Below, one piece after another: positions 43,727 to 52,306 of a DNA stretch of 64,000 nt (position 1 is its first letter; the number at the start of each line of letters is the position of its first letter). Below the pieces are notes generated by a model. That model saw nothing but the letters and a program-made list of their open reading frames with translations, had not been told where the DNA came from and made no database searches. The stretch is from assembly GCA_020633235.1 (NCBI GenBank), contig JACKEA010000006.1, forward strand, positions 682,001 through 746,000. Direction: 5' to 3'. Source of the stretch: Polyangiaceae bacterium (lineage in GTDB: Bacteria; Myxococcota_A; Polyangia; Polyangiales; Polyangiaceae). The position numbers and the translations under genes are program-made.

Positions 43727-44428
43727 ATGGCCAAAGTCCTCGTCATCGAAGACGAACGGGATCTGCGCGAGGTGCTCGGGTACAACCTGGAGCAGGCGGG
43801 GCACACCGTGCTGCTCGCGGAGCGCGGAGCGGAGGGGCTCCGGATGGCGAAGGAGCACCGACCGGAGTTGGTGCTGCTCGACCTGATGCTCCCGGACATC
43901 TCCGGCACCGAGGTGTGTCGTTCCCTGAAGGAGGACGCGACCACCCGCGGCATGTCCGTGGTGATGCTCACGGCCCGGGGAGAAGAAGTGGATCGCGTGG
44001 TCGGCTTCGAGCTGGGAGCAGACGACTACATCGTCAAGCCGTTCAGCGTTCGGGAGCTGCTGCTCAGGATCCAAGCCATCTTGCGGCGTGGCAAGGTGGT
44101 GGAGACGTCCCCTGACGCGATGATCGAGTTCGGCCGTCTCAAGATCGACCGAGAGGCGCACCGCGTATGGGTGGAGGGCAAGGAGATCGAGCTGACCGCC
44201 CTCGAGTTCCGCCTGCTGGTGACGCTGTACGACCGCCGAAACCGTGTGCAGACGCGTTCCACGCTGCTCGACGACGTGTGGGGCATCCAGGCGGACATCA
44301 CCACTCGAACCGTGGATACTCACGTCAAGCGTTTGAGGGAGAAGCTCGAGGGGGCCCGCGACTACGTGGAAACGGTTCGTGGGGTCGGGTATCGCTTCCG
44401 CGGTAGCCCGGACGAGGCTTCTGCTTGA
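43727..44428 (+). CDS. phoB: PhoB phosphate-regulon response regulator
   Basis: 233 residues: receiver (IEDERD, LLDLMLPDISG phospho-acceptor, LTARGEE, KPFSVREL) and OmpR/PhoB winged helix (ELTALEFRLLVTL, TRTVDTHVKRLREKL, VRGVGYRFRG). Known role: when phosphorylated by PhoR it binds Pho boxes and recruits RNA polymerase. The start MAKVLVIEDE at 43727 was chosen because homologues begin there. Its stop overlaps the TTG start of phoR (TTGA). A Pho-box-like repeat precedes it, so the pair is probably autoregulated. Confidence 0.93.
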   Translation: MAKVLVIEDERDLREVLGYNLEQAGHTVLLAERGAEGLRMAKEHRPELVLLDLMLPDISGTEVCRSLKEDATTRGMSVVMLTARGEEVDRVVGFELGADDYIVKPFSVRELLLRIQAILRRGKVVETSPDAMIEFGRLKIDREAHRVWVEGKEIELTALEFRLLVTLYDRRNRVQTRSTLLDDVWGIQADITTRTVDTHVKRLREKLEGARDYVETVRGVGYRFRGSPDEASA

Positions 44429-46242
44429 AGCTGGGGATCCGCACCAAGCTCTTTCTGATCTCCCTGGGGCTCATCGTCCTCACCGTCGTGGTGTCTTACG
44501 CATATGCGCGGTCCACGGTGGACAAGGCGCTCACCGAGCAGGTGCGACGAGACCTGGCGGTGCGCGCCACGCTGGTGGCGCACGACGCCCAGAAGCTCCG
44601 CGCGCCCTTGGACGATCGCGCCAAGTGGGATGCCTTCGCGGGAGAGGTCGGGCAACGGGCCGGCGCGCGGGTCACGATGATCCGCAACGACGGCGTCGTG
44701 ATTGGGGACTCCGAGGTCCCTACGGAGCAGCTCGCCGGGCTGGAGAATCATCGCAACCGTCCAGAGGTGCGCCGAGCCCTGGCGGGGGAGACCGGCGAGG
44801 ACTCTCGCATGAGCGAGACCGTCGGGCATCGCTTGATGTACGTGGCGGTGCCCTTCGAGCACGATGGGACGGTAGTCGGCGTGGCGCGCGTCGCGCTGCC
44901 CCTCACCATGGTGGACGTTGCACTGTCGGGACTCACCAACGTCCTCAGCATCGCGACGCTGATTGCGCTGGCCGTCGCCATCGTGATGTCCACGGTTGCG
45001 GCGCAGCTCGCGTCTCGCACGGCGCGGTCCCTCACGGACGCCGCTCGACGCATGGCGGGGGGCGACCTGAGCGTGCGCACGAAGCAGAAGGGCCACGACG
45101 AGTTTGGCGAGCTCGGGCGCGCACTGGACCGGCTGGCCGAGTCGCTTTCCACTACCCTGGAGGAGCTCCGCAGCGAGCGTGACCGCGCGGCCGGCATTCT
45201 GAGCGGCATGCAGGAAGGCCTGTTGATGTTGGGGCGGGACGGTCGCGTGGCGTTGGTGAACCCCGCCCTGCGAGAGATGCTGCTCCTGGGGGCGGACGCC
45301 GTGGGCAAGACGCCGCTGGAGGTGATTCGTCACGCCGACTTGAAGGAGCTCTTGGATGGGGCGCTCACCTCGGAAGAGAGTGGCAGCGTGGAAATCGAAG
45401 TCGGGGGCCTGCGGCCCCGCCGCCTGATGGTCCGAGCCACACCGCTTGCGGGAAAGGAGGGTGGGGTGTTTGCGGTGTTCGTGGACGTCACCGAGATGCG
45501 GCGGCTGGAGACGCTCCGGCGGGACTTCGTGGCCAACGTGTCGCACGAGCTGCGCACGCCCGTGACGGCCATTCGGTCGGCTGCCGAGACGCTGGAGGCG
45601 GCGGTGGATCGCGATCCAGTGGCGTCTCGCCGCTTCGTGGACATCATCGACCGCAATGCGACGCGACTTCACGAGCTGGTGGAGGACCTCCTGGACCTGT
45701 CACGCATCGAGTCGCGTCAGTACAAGCTCAACGCCGAGCCGATGGACATCGAGCCGGTGCTGTCCCACGTGCTCGGCTTGTTCCGGGAGCGGGCCGACCG
45801 CGGGGGCGTCGAGCTGCTGGTGGAAGCCAGCGACGACTTGCCGCTGGTGAGCGCGGACCGGCGTGCGATCGAGCAGGTGCTGTCCAACCTCGTCGACAAC
45901 GCCGTGAAATACTCGACCAAAGGCTGTCAGGTGACGCTGTCGGCGAAGCTGAGCGATGGCAAGGTGGAGGTGAGCGTTGCGGACACCGGCACCGGCATCG
46001 AGGAGCGCCACTTGCCGCGCTTGTTCGAGCGCTTCTATCGGGTGGACGCCGGTCGCTCTCGGGAGCTCGGCGGAACGGGCCTCGGGCTCAGCATCGTCAA
46101 GCACCTACTCGACTCCATGGGCTCACGCATCGACGTGGAGAGCACCCTGGGCAAAGGCACCACGTTCCGGTTCACGCTGCGCGTGGTGGACGTCGACGCA
46201 CCGCTCACCGCCGCCGCGGAAGTCCGCCCCGTCCTGCACTGA
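44425..46242 (+). CDS. phoR: PhoR-type sensor histidine kinase
   Basis: 605 residues. TM1 near residues 8-28, a periplasmic domain of about 140 residues, TM2 (VLSIATLIALAVAIVMSTVAA) and HAMP. A PAS domain follows (MQEGLLMLGRDGRVALVNPAL), then HisKA with VSHELRTPVTAIR (phospho-His) and HATPase with NLVDNAVKYS, DTGTGIEE and GGTGLGLSIVKHLL. It controls PhoB activity with PhoU and the Pst transporter. The periplasmic domain is larger than in E. coli PhoR, closer to PhoR of Gram-positive and delta-type bacteria, so it may sense an extra signal. TTG start overlapping the phoB stop. Confidence 0.9.
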   Translation: MKLGIRTKLFLISLGLIVLTVVVSYAYARSTVDKALTEQVRRDLAVRATLVAHDAQKLRAPLDDRAKWDAFAGEVGQRAGARVTMIRNDGVVIGDSEVPTEQLAGLENHRNRPEVRRALAGETGEDSRMSETVGHRLMYVAVPFEHDGTVVGVARVALPLTMVDVALSGLTNVLSIATLIALAVAIVMSTVAAQLASRTARSLTDAARRMAGGDLSVRTKQKGHDEFGELGRALDRLAESLSTTLEELRSERDRAAGILSGMQEGLLMLGRDGRVALVNPALREMLLLGADAVGKTPLEVIRHADLKELLDGALTSEESGSVEIEVGGLRPRRLMVRATPLAGKEGGVFAVFVDVTEMRRLETLRRDFVANVSHELRTPVTAIRSAAETLEAAVDRDPVASRRFVDIIDRNATRLHELVEDLLDLSRIESRQYKLNAEPMDIEPVLSHVLGLFRERADRGGVELLVEASDDLPLVSADRRAIEQVLSNLVDNAVKYSTKGCQVTLSAKLSDGKVEVSVADTGTGIEERHLPRLFERFYRVDAGRSRELGGTGLGLSIVKHLLDSMGSRIDVESTLGKGTTFRFTLRVVDVDAPLTAAAEVRPVLH

Positions 46243-46245
46243 AGC

Positions 46246-46494
46246 TCATTCGTCCGGAAGGTCGTACTTGAGCGGGTCGATGACCGGCAGCGTGGGGCGG
46301 GATTCCTTGCGGGGCTCGTGGTCGTGCCGCAGGGGGTCGTCTTCCGGCAGGGTAGGGAGCAGCGGGCGATGTGGGGGCGCGACGCGTGTGTGCACTGGGG
46401 GGACCTTGGGTGTGGGCTCCTCGACGTCTTCCCATCCAGAGTCGATCTCGCTCAGGTCCGGTGCCTTGGCCTTCTTTGAGTCCACGCCGGGCAT
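46246..46494 (-). CDS. small acidic/proline-rich hypothetical protein
   Basis: 82 residues with no membrane segment, rich in Asp/Glu/Pro (LSEIDSGWEDVEEP) and two similar motifs ending DPLRHD and DPLKYD about 25 residues apart. The length, ATG start and composition suggest a real gene, but no family is recognised. It converges on phoR, with three bases between the stop codons. Confidence 0.55.
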   Translation of the reverse strand: MPGVDSKKAKAPDLSEIDSGWEDVEEPTPKVPPVHTRVAPPHRPLLPTLPEDDPLRHDHEPRKESRPTLPVIDPLKYDLPDE

Positions 46495-46540
46495 TCGGGC
46501 TCACATATAGCAGCGCCACCGCGATGTGCGCCAGTCGGGG

Positions 46541-47044
46541 TCAGGGAAGGGTGAGGGCGGAGAGCACCTCTCGCCACGCCGCGTCCATCCGTTTGGCCTT
46601 GGAGGCGTCCCCCACGAGCATCACGCTCAACGCGGCATCGGGGCCCAACGGCGCGATGAGTAGCTTGACGGAAACACTGCCCCCGTCTTCTCGAGCACTG
46701 CCGCTCAGCACCCGGACCGCCTTGCCGTCCACGCTCGCTGTGGCCTCCGTTACCTGGCGGATTCCGAGAGCCGCGAGCGCTTGCTTGCGATCTTCCGTGA
46801 CGGCGCCGAGCGCGCCGCCCGGATGGCGGCCGAGGAGCAGGGCGAGCTCGCCGTCCGTGAGCTCGTAGCCGCCCGCGTCGTTCTCGCCTCCGCGCCACGT
46901 ACTCGGCAGCTTCAGGGTGGCACCCCAGGCCCGGACTGCTGCGTCGGCGGTTTCGTCGGCGACCGCCGGCTTGGGCTCGGACCGTTTCTGGCAGGCCGAC
47001 AGCGGGAGAGTCAGCAGCAGTAGCCAGAACGTCACGCGGGTCAT
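46541..47044 (-). CDS. lipoprotein of unknown function
   Basis: 167 residues: signal ending TLPLSAC, then a small alpha/beta domain (ATLKLPSTWRGGENDAGGYEL, SVSVKLLIAPLGPDAALSVMLVG) resembling domains that bind fatty or hydrophobic ligands only in a general way. It diverges from the porin gene at 47140 and shares its upstream region, which holds a Pho-box-like repeat oriented toward the porin. Confidence 0.7.
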   Translation of the reverse strand: MTRVTFWLLLLTLPLSACQKRSEPKPAVADETADAAVRAWGATLKLPSTWRGGENDAGGYELTDGELALLLGRHPGGALGAVTEDRKQALAALGIRQVTEATASVDGKAVRVLSGSAREDGGSVSVKLLIAPLGPDAALSVMLVGDASKAKRMDAAWREVLSALTLP

Positions 47045-47088
47045 CGAACGGTCCTCGGCGACACCCAGTTTTCTCCGTATTCACCCAT

Positions 47089-47106
47089 GCGTCACCATCC
47101 CGTCAC
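47089..47106 (+). promoter_or_regulatory. Pho-box-like site upstream of the OprO/P-like porin
   Basis: GCGTCAC-CATC-CCGTCAC, a 7-4-7 direct repeat ending 33 bases before the porin ATG. Confidence 0.7.
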
Positions 47107-47139
47107 AGCGACAGAGGCATATCCCGCGACACGAACGCC

Positions 47140-48369
47140 ATGCGAAATCCTGCTCTACCACTCGCCGCCCTCCTCCTTGCCGCTCCTTCCGCTCTGGCGC
47201 AACCAGCGCCCCCCGAGCCGCCCATAGTGGAACCCCCGCCGGCCGCAGAGCCCGCGGCTCCCACGGAGCCGCCCGCTGCGGAGCCCCCCGCTGCCGAGCC
47301 GCCCGTAGCAGAGGCGGCGGTCGTCGAGCCGCCGACGCCCGCCACGGAGCCCGCGCCCGCCGCAGAGTCCGCTCCGGCCGAGCTTCCCAAGAAGCTCGCG
47401 GTCGGTAAGGAGGGATTCTTTCAGCCCGGCGCGCTGCTGCAGGGTTGGTTCTTTGCGGCCCGCGACTCCGGCGAGACCATGACCACGTTCCGGGTTCGTC
47501 GTGCGGAGCTGAAGATCAAAGGCCAGATCCTCCCGGATTTCCTGGCCTACGAGGTGATGATCGACCCCGCCAAGCTGGTGGAGGACAAGACCAAGTCGGT
47601 GACGGTCGAGGGGCAGGACCCTGCGCCAACGACTGCGGGGACCGTCGATGCACCAGCTCCCACGGGGATCCTGCAGGATCTCTACATCACGTTCTTGTCG
47701 GAGTACGCGGACGTGTCCATCGGTCAGTTCAAGATCCCGGTCTCGTGGGAAGGCTACAATTCTTCGAAGAAGCTCCTGTTCCCCGAGCGGGCACTGAGCA
47801 GCAAGAAGTTCGGGGACCGCCGCGATCTTGGCATTCGCGTCGAGAAGAAGCTCGGCGATCACTTCTATTACTTCGCCGGTGTGTACAACGGAGAGGGCCA
47901 GAACCGCGCCGATACCAACAACCAGAAGGACGTGGCCTTGCGCCTCGAGGCCTATCCCATCGACGGCGTCACGCTGGGTGCCGTGGGCTATGTGGGCGTG
48001 GGCGAGCGCGACCAGCCTGGCACCAAAGACCGCGCCGAAGGCGACGTTCGGGTAGAGCTCGGCGACGCCTTGCTGCAGGCGGAGTACATCCATGGCTGGG
48101 ACGGCCCCAAGGGGGCCCGCGCCGAGTCGCATGGCTTCTACGGCGCGCTGGCCTACACGCTGTTCGGCAAGCTACAGCCCGCAGTGCGGGTGGGCTACCT
48201 GGACAACGACCTCGACACCAGCGACGACGCCGTCATGCACTACGAGGGCGCGCTGAACTACTACCTGCAGGGCCAGGAAGCGCGCCTCTCCGCCAGCTAC
48301 AGCTTTTTCGACAAGCAGCAGGGAAGCGATCCAGGGGAGCTGATCCTGGCCGCACAGGTCTCGTTTTGA
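47140..48369 (+). CDS. OprO/OprP-like phosphate-selective porin
   Basis: 409 residues. Signal peptide (LAALLLAAPSALAQ), then a periplasm-facing Pro/Glu/Ala-rich stretch of about 65 residues not seen in OprP, then a barrel starting near PGALLQGWFFAARDSGETMTTFRVRRAELKIKG, with GQFKIPVSWEGYNSSKKLLFPERAL typical of the phosphate-porin family, and a final phenylalanine (ILAAQVSF). OprP-type channels pass phosphate or polyphosphate across the outer membrane under phosphate limitation. Position between phoB-phoR and pstS, and the Pho-box-like repeat upstream, support that use. Confidence 0.82.
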   Translation: MRNPALPLAALLLAAPSALAQPAPPEPPIVEPPPAAEPAAPTEPPAAEPPAAEPPVAEAAVVEPPTPATEPAPAAESAPAELPKKLAVGKEGFFQPGALLQGWFFAARDSGETMTTFRVRRAELKIKGQILPDFLAYEVMIDPAKLVEDKTKSVTVEGQDPAPTTAGTVDAPAPTGILQDLYITFLSEYADVSIGQFKIPVSWEGYNSSKKLLFPERALSSKKFGDRRDLGIRVEKKLGDHFYYFAGVYNGEGQNRADTNNQKDVALRLEAYPIDGVTLGAVGYVGVGERDQPGTKDRAEGDVRVELGDALLQAEYIHGWDGPKGARAESHGFYGALAYTLFGKLQPAVRVGYLDNDLDTSDDAVMHYEGALNYYLQGQEARLSASYSFFDKQQGSDPGELILAAQVSF

Positions 48370-48403
48370 CGAGCGTAAGCCTCCGAGATCACGAATCAAT
48401 TAT

Positions 48404-48432
48404 CCGTCACTGATTTGTCACACAGCTGTTTC
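48404..48432 (+). promoter_or_regulatory. Pho-box-like site upstream of pstS
   Basis: CCGTCAC-TGAT-TTGTCAC, a perfect-spacing 7-4-7 repeat; a weaker third half CTGTTTC follows at the same spacing. It ends 48 bases before the pstS ATG. Confidence 0.75.
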
Positions 48433-48480
48433 GGACGCGCCGCCCAGGGGTCCAGCGCCATTGCTAGTAGAGCCACCACC

Positions 48481-49569
48481 ATGATCGATCGACGCAGCCT
48501 CCTCTCCCTCGTTCTCGCGGGTACCGCCGCGCTCGTCGTCGCCTGCAACAAAGGCGGCGACAAAGCATCGGGGGGCGAAGCCACGGGCTCGGAAAACGTG
48601 ACCCTCAACGGTGCGGGAGCCACGTTCCCCTACCCGCTCTATTCCAAGTGGATGAGCGAGTACAACAAGCAGCATCCGAACGTCCGCATCAACTACCAGT
48701 CGATCGGCTCCGGGGGAGGCATCCGTCAAATCAGCGCGCGCACGGTGGACTTCGGCGCCACGGACGCCCCCATGAAGGACGAAGAAGCCAAGAAGGCGCC
48801 GGGCACGCTGATCCACATTCCGACCACCCTCGGCGCGGTGGTGGTGACCTACAACGTGCCCGACTACACCGGCAGCCTGAAGCTGACTCCGGACGTGATC
48901 GCGGACGTGTTCCTTGGCAAGATCACCAAGTGGAACGACGAGCGCATCACGGGGCCGAATCCCGATGCCAAGCTGCCCGACAAGAACATCTCCGTCGTCT
49001 ATCGTTCGGACGGTAGCGGCACCACGGCGGTGTTCACGGAATACCTCGCCAAGGTCTCGGACGAGTTCAAGGACAAGGTCGGTGCCGGCAAGAGCGTGAA
49101 GTGGCCCACGGGCCTTGGCGCCAAGGGCAACGAGGGCGTGACCGGGCAGATCAAGACCACGCCGGGGAGCATCGGCTACGTGGAGCTGGCCTACGCGCTG
49201 CAAAACAAGCTGCCCACGGCCGCAATCAAGAACAAAGCGGGCGAATTCGTGCAGCCCGCCATTGCCGCCATCACCAAGGCTGCGGATGGCGTGGAGCTGC
49301 CGGACAGCATGCACGCGAGCATCACGGATTCGGCGACGCCGGGTGCCTATCCCATTTCGAGCTTCACCTACATTCTCGTGTACGAAGACGCGAAGGACGC
49401 GGCGAAGGGCAAGGCGGTGGCGGAGTTCCTCAAGTGGGCAATCCACGACGGTCAGAAGTTCGCCGATGCTCTGCACTACGCACCGCTTCCGGACGCAGTG
49501 GTGAAGAAGGTGGAGACCAAGCTCGAGACGTTGCGCTCAGGCGACAAGAAGCTCTTGTCCGGAAGTTGA
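48481..49569 (+). CDS. pstS: PstS periplasmic phosphate-binding lipoprotein
   Basis: 362 residues. Lipoprotein-type signal (LAGTAALVVAC). Phosphate-binding loops are intact: NGAGATFPYPLYSKW, IGSGGGIRQI, DFGATDAPM and VVYRSDGSGTTAVF. It delivers phosphate to PstCA. The ATG at 48481 starts the signal peptide. First gene of pstSCAB-phoU, with a Pho-box-like repeat upstream. Confidence 0.95.
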   Translation: MIDRRSLLSLVLAGTAALVVACNKGGDKASGGEATGSENVTLNGAGATFPYPLYSKWMSEYNKQHPNVRINYQSIGSGGGIRQISARTVDFGATDAPMKDEEAKKAPGTLIHIPTTLGAVVVTYNVPDYTGSLKLTPDVIADVFLGKITKWNDERITGPNPDAKLPDKNISVVYRSDGSGTTAVFTEYLAKVSDEFKDKVGAGKSVKWPTGLGAKGNEGVTGQIKTTPGSIGYVELAYALQNKLPTAAIKNKAGEFVQPAIAAITKAADGVELPDSMHASITDSATPGAYPISSFTYILVYEDAKDAAKGKAVAEFLKWAIHDGQKFADALHYAPLPDAVVKKVETKLETLRSGDKKLLSGS

Positions 49570-49570
49570 C

Positions 49571-50554
49571 GTGACACAATCCAGCGACGTTTCGCTCGTT
49601 CGGCCGCGGCCGAAGTGGCTTGCCCGCTTCGGTCGCGAAGTCAATTGGGGAGACTTCGCTTTTCGTACGGTTGCGGCCCTGTTCGCGGCGTTGGTGATCC
49701 TCACCCTCGCCGCGATGGCGCTTCAGATGTACGCCGCCTCCGCGCCAGCGATCGAGAAGTTCGGGCCCGGCTTCATCACCAGCACGGAATGGAATCCGGT
49801 GCGCGACGAGTTTGGCGCGCTGCCGTTCATCTACGGCACCGTGGTGTCCAGCCTGCTCGCGCTCGCCATCAGCGTGCCCATCTCTCTGGGGGTTGCGATC
49901 TTCTTGTCGGAGCTGGCGCCGCTCTGGCTGCGGGGGCCGGTGGGCTTCCTGGTGGAGCTGCTGGCGGCCGTACCCAGCGTGATTTACGGCCTCTGGGGCA
50001 TTTTCGCCTTGGCTCCGTTCCTGCGAGAAGTGGTGGAGCCCGCGCTGCAGAAGGTCTTCGGCTTCCTGCCGCTGTTCTCGGGGCCGCATCAGGGCTTCGG
50101 CATGCTCGCGGGCGGCATCATCCTCGCGATCATGATCACGCCGACGGTTTCCAGCGTGAGCCGAGAGGTGCTGCGCGCCGTGCCGCCTACGCTGCGCGAG
50201 GGCGCGCTGGCGCTCGGGGCCACGCGCTGGGAGGCCGTGCGTTCCGCCGTGTTGCCTTACGCGCGCAGCGGTTTGGTGGGCGCGGTGATCTTGGGCCTCG
50301 GCCGCGCGCTGGGCGAGACGATGGCGATCACCATGGTGATCGGCAACCGCGCCGAGATCAGCGCGTCGCTGTTCGCGCCTTCTTACACGATGGCGAGCGT
50401 GATCGCGAACGAGTTCACGGAAGCAACCGGAGACGTCTACCTCGCGGCCCTCGCGGAGATCGGCCTGTTGCTGTTCGCGGTCACCCTGCTGCTCAACATC
50501 TTTGCCCGTCTGCTGGTGTGGCGTGTGGGGCGACCGCCCGCGGGAGCCAGGTAG
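49571..50554 (+). CDS. pstC: PstC phosphate ABC permease
   Basis: 327 residues with six to seven membrane helices and the EAA-loop region EGALALGATRWEAVRSAVLP that contacts PstB. Also typical are IPISLG-like ISVPISLGVAIFLSE and VPSVIYGLWGIFALAP. GTG start at 49571, one base after the pstS stop. Confidence 0.93.
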   Translation: MTQSSDVSLVRPRPKWLARFGREVNWGDFAFRTVAALFAALVILTLAAMALQMYAASAPAIEKFGPGFITSTEWNPVRDEFGALPFIYGTVVSSLLALAISVPISLGVAIFLSELAPLWLRGPVGFLVELLAAVPSVIYGLWGIFALAPFLREVVEPALQKVFGFLPLFSGPHQGFGMLAGGIILAIMITPTVSSVSREVLRAVPPTLREGALALGATRWEAVRSAVLPYARSGLVGAVILGLGRALGETMAITMVIGNRAEISASLFAPSYTMASVIANEFTEATGDVYLAALAEIGLLLFAVTLLLNIFARLLVWRVGRPPAGAR

Positions 50555-50556
50555 CG

Positions 50557-51405
50557 ATGGAGAACGAGCCCTACATTCGTCGAAAGATCGTGGACGCCGT
50601 CGTGCGCGGGGCCTGCGTGGTAGCCACCATAGTGGCCATCATCCCGCTGGGGCTGGTGCTGTACTACGTCACGATTCGCGGCATTGGCGGGGTGAACCTC
50701 GACTTCTTCACGGAGCTGCCGAAACCCGTGGGGGAGACCGGCGGCGGCATGGCCAACGCCTTGGTCGGTACCTTGGAGCTGGTGGGCCTTGCGTGCTTGT
50801 TCGGGATTCCGCCGGGCGTGCTCGCGGGGGTCTACCTCGCCGAGTTCGGAGACAACCGCTTCGCCAAGCTGGTCCGCTTTTCGGCAGACGTGATGAGCGG
50901 CGTCCCCAGCATCGCCGTTGGCATCTTCGTCTACACCCTGATCGTGTTGGCCACGAAGAGCTTCTCCGCCCTGGCGGGAGGGGTGGCGCTGGCCGTGCTG
51001 ATGCTGCCAACCGTGACGCGCACCACGGAAGAGCTCTTGCGCCTGGTGCCGGAGGCGCTGCGCGAAGCAGCCCTGGGGCTGGGCGTGCCCAAGTGGCGCG
51101 CGACGTTGCGCGTCGTGTTGCGCACGGCGGCACCGGGCATCGCCACCGGCGTCATGCTGGCGGTCGCGCGAGTTGCCGGCGAGACGGCGCCGCTTTTGTT
51201 CACGGCCTTCAACAACCAGTTCTGGTCTCAGGGCTTGGATCAGCCCACCGCGTCGTTGCCCGTTCAGATCTACACCTACGCCGTCTCGCCCTATGAAGAC
51301 TGGCATCGCCAGGCGTGGGCGGCGGCGCTGGTACTGGTTGCGATGGTCCTGCTCCTGAACGTGTCGGCGCGCCTTCTGGTTCGCCATCGAGTGAGGTCCC
51401 GATGA
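50557..51405 (+). CDS. pstA: PstA phosphate ABC permease
   Basis: 282 residues. Typical PstA blocks: IPPGVLAGVYLAEF, VMSGVPSIAVGIFVYTLIV, VPEALREAALGLGVPKWRATLRVVL (EAA loop) and GETAPLLFTAFNN. Pairs with PstC in the inner membrane. Its stop overlaps the pstB ATG (ATGA). Confidence 0.93.
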   Translation: MENEPYIRRKIVDAVVRGACVVATIVAIIPLGLVLYYVTIRGIGGVNLDFFTELPKPVGETGGGMANALVGTLELVGLACLFGIPPGVLAGVYLAEFGDNRFAKLVRFSADVMSGVPSIAVGIFVYTLIVLATKSFSALAGGVALAVLMLPTVTRTTEELLRLVPEALREAALGLGVPKWRATLRVVLRTAAPGIATGVMLAVARVAGETAPLLFTAFNNQFWSQGLDQPTASLPVQIYTYAVSPYEDWHRQAWAAALVLVAMVLLLNVSARLLVRHRVRSR

Positions 51406-52268
51406 GCACACAGATCGAGGTATCCCTGCCCATGGTTCGGCCGCCGGAAGCACGTGCGAAAGCGCGAGAAGAAGGCGTGGTACGATCTTCCCCGGTGCAC
51501 GAGGTCGCGGACGTCCCCGCGAAGATGCAGGCGCAGAGCCTCCACGCCTACTTCGGGGCCACCGAGGTGATCAAGGGCATCGACCTGCCCGTGGCGGAAC
51601 GCAAGGTGACTGCCATCATCGGCCCCTCGGGTTGCGGCAAGTCTACCTTCATCCGCTGTCTGAACCGCATGCACGAGGTGGTCCCGGGGGCCCACGTGAA
51701 GGGTCACGTGCTCCTCGATCATCAGGACATTTACGCCAAGGACGTGGACCCGGTGCGCGTGCGCCGTCGCGTCGGGATGGTGTTCCAGAAACCGAACCCT
51801 TTTCCGACGCTTTCCATCAAGGACAACGTGCTGGCCGGCCTTCGCTTGAACGGTTTGAAGGTCAAGACGCCGGACGAGCTCGCGGAGCGGGCTCTGCGCC
51901 AAGTCGCTTTGTGGGACGAAGTGAAGGACACCTTGGGTCGCTCCGGGACCAGCCTCTCCGGCGGTCAGCAGCAACGTTTGTGCATTGCGCGTTCTCTCGC
52001 CCTGGAGCCCGAGGTGCTGCTGATGGACGAGCCCTGCTCTGCCCTCGACCCCATCGCGACCGCTCGTGTGGAGGAGCTGATCCACGAGCTCCGCGATCGC
52101 TACACCATCGTTATCGTCACCCATAACATGCAGCAGGCAGCGCGAGTCGCGGATTTTACAGCGTTTTTCTACCTGGGGGAGCTGGTGGAGTACGACCAGA
52201 CGGACGTGCTCTTCACGCGCCCCAAGGAAAAGAAGACCGAGGACTACATCACCGGTCGCTTCGGTTGA
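51402..52268 (+). CDS. pstB: PstB phosphate ABC ATPase
   Basis: 288 residues. Intact ATPase motifs: GPSGCGKSTFIRCLNRM (P-loop), VFQKPNPFPTLSI (Q-loop), LSGGQQQRLCIARSLAL (signature), LLMDEPCSALDPIA (Walker B) and IVTHNMQQA (switch His). An N-terminal extension of about 40 residues precedes the standard core. Powers PstSCA phosphate uptake and signals to PhoR through PhoU. Confidence 0.94.
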   Translation: MSTQIEVSLPMVRPPEARAKAREEGVVRSSPVHEVADVPAKMQAQSLHAYFGATEVIKGIDLPVAERKVTAIIGPSGCGKSTFIRCLNRMHEVVPGAHVKGHVLLDHQDIYAKDVDPVRVRRRVGMVFQKPNPFPTLSIKDNVLAGLRLNGLKVKTPDELAERALRQVALWDEVKDTLGRSGTSLSGGQQQRLCIARSLALEPEVLLMDEPCSALDPIATARVEELIHELRDRYTIVIVTHNMQQAARVADFTAFFYLGELVEYDQTDVLFTRPKEKKTEDYITGRFG

Positions 52269-52278
52269 GGGACGATCC

Positions 52279-52306
52279 ACTCATTTTGAGGTAAACCGAA
52301 ATGAGT
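52279..52306 (+). promoter_or_regulatory. hairpin enclosing the ribosome-binding site and start codon of the second phoU
   Basis: ACTCATTT (52279-52286) pairs perfectly with AAATGAGT (52299-52306) around a 12-base loop. The loop holds GAGG (52288-52291), and the 3' arm contains the phoU ATG (52301-52303). In mRNA this would hide the start codon, so translation of phoU could be set apart from that of pstSCAB. Confidence 0.5.
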
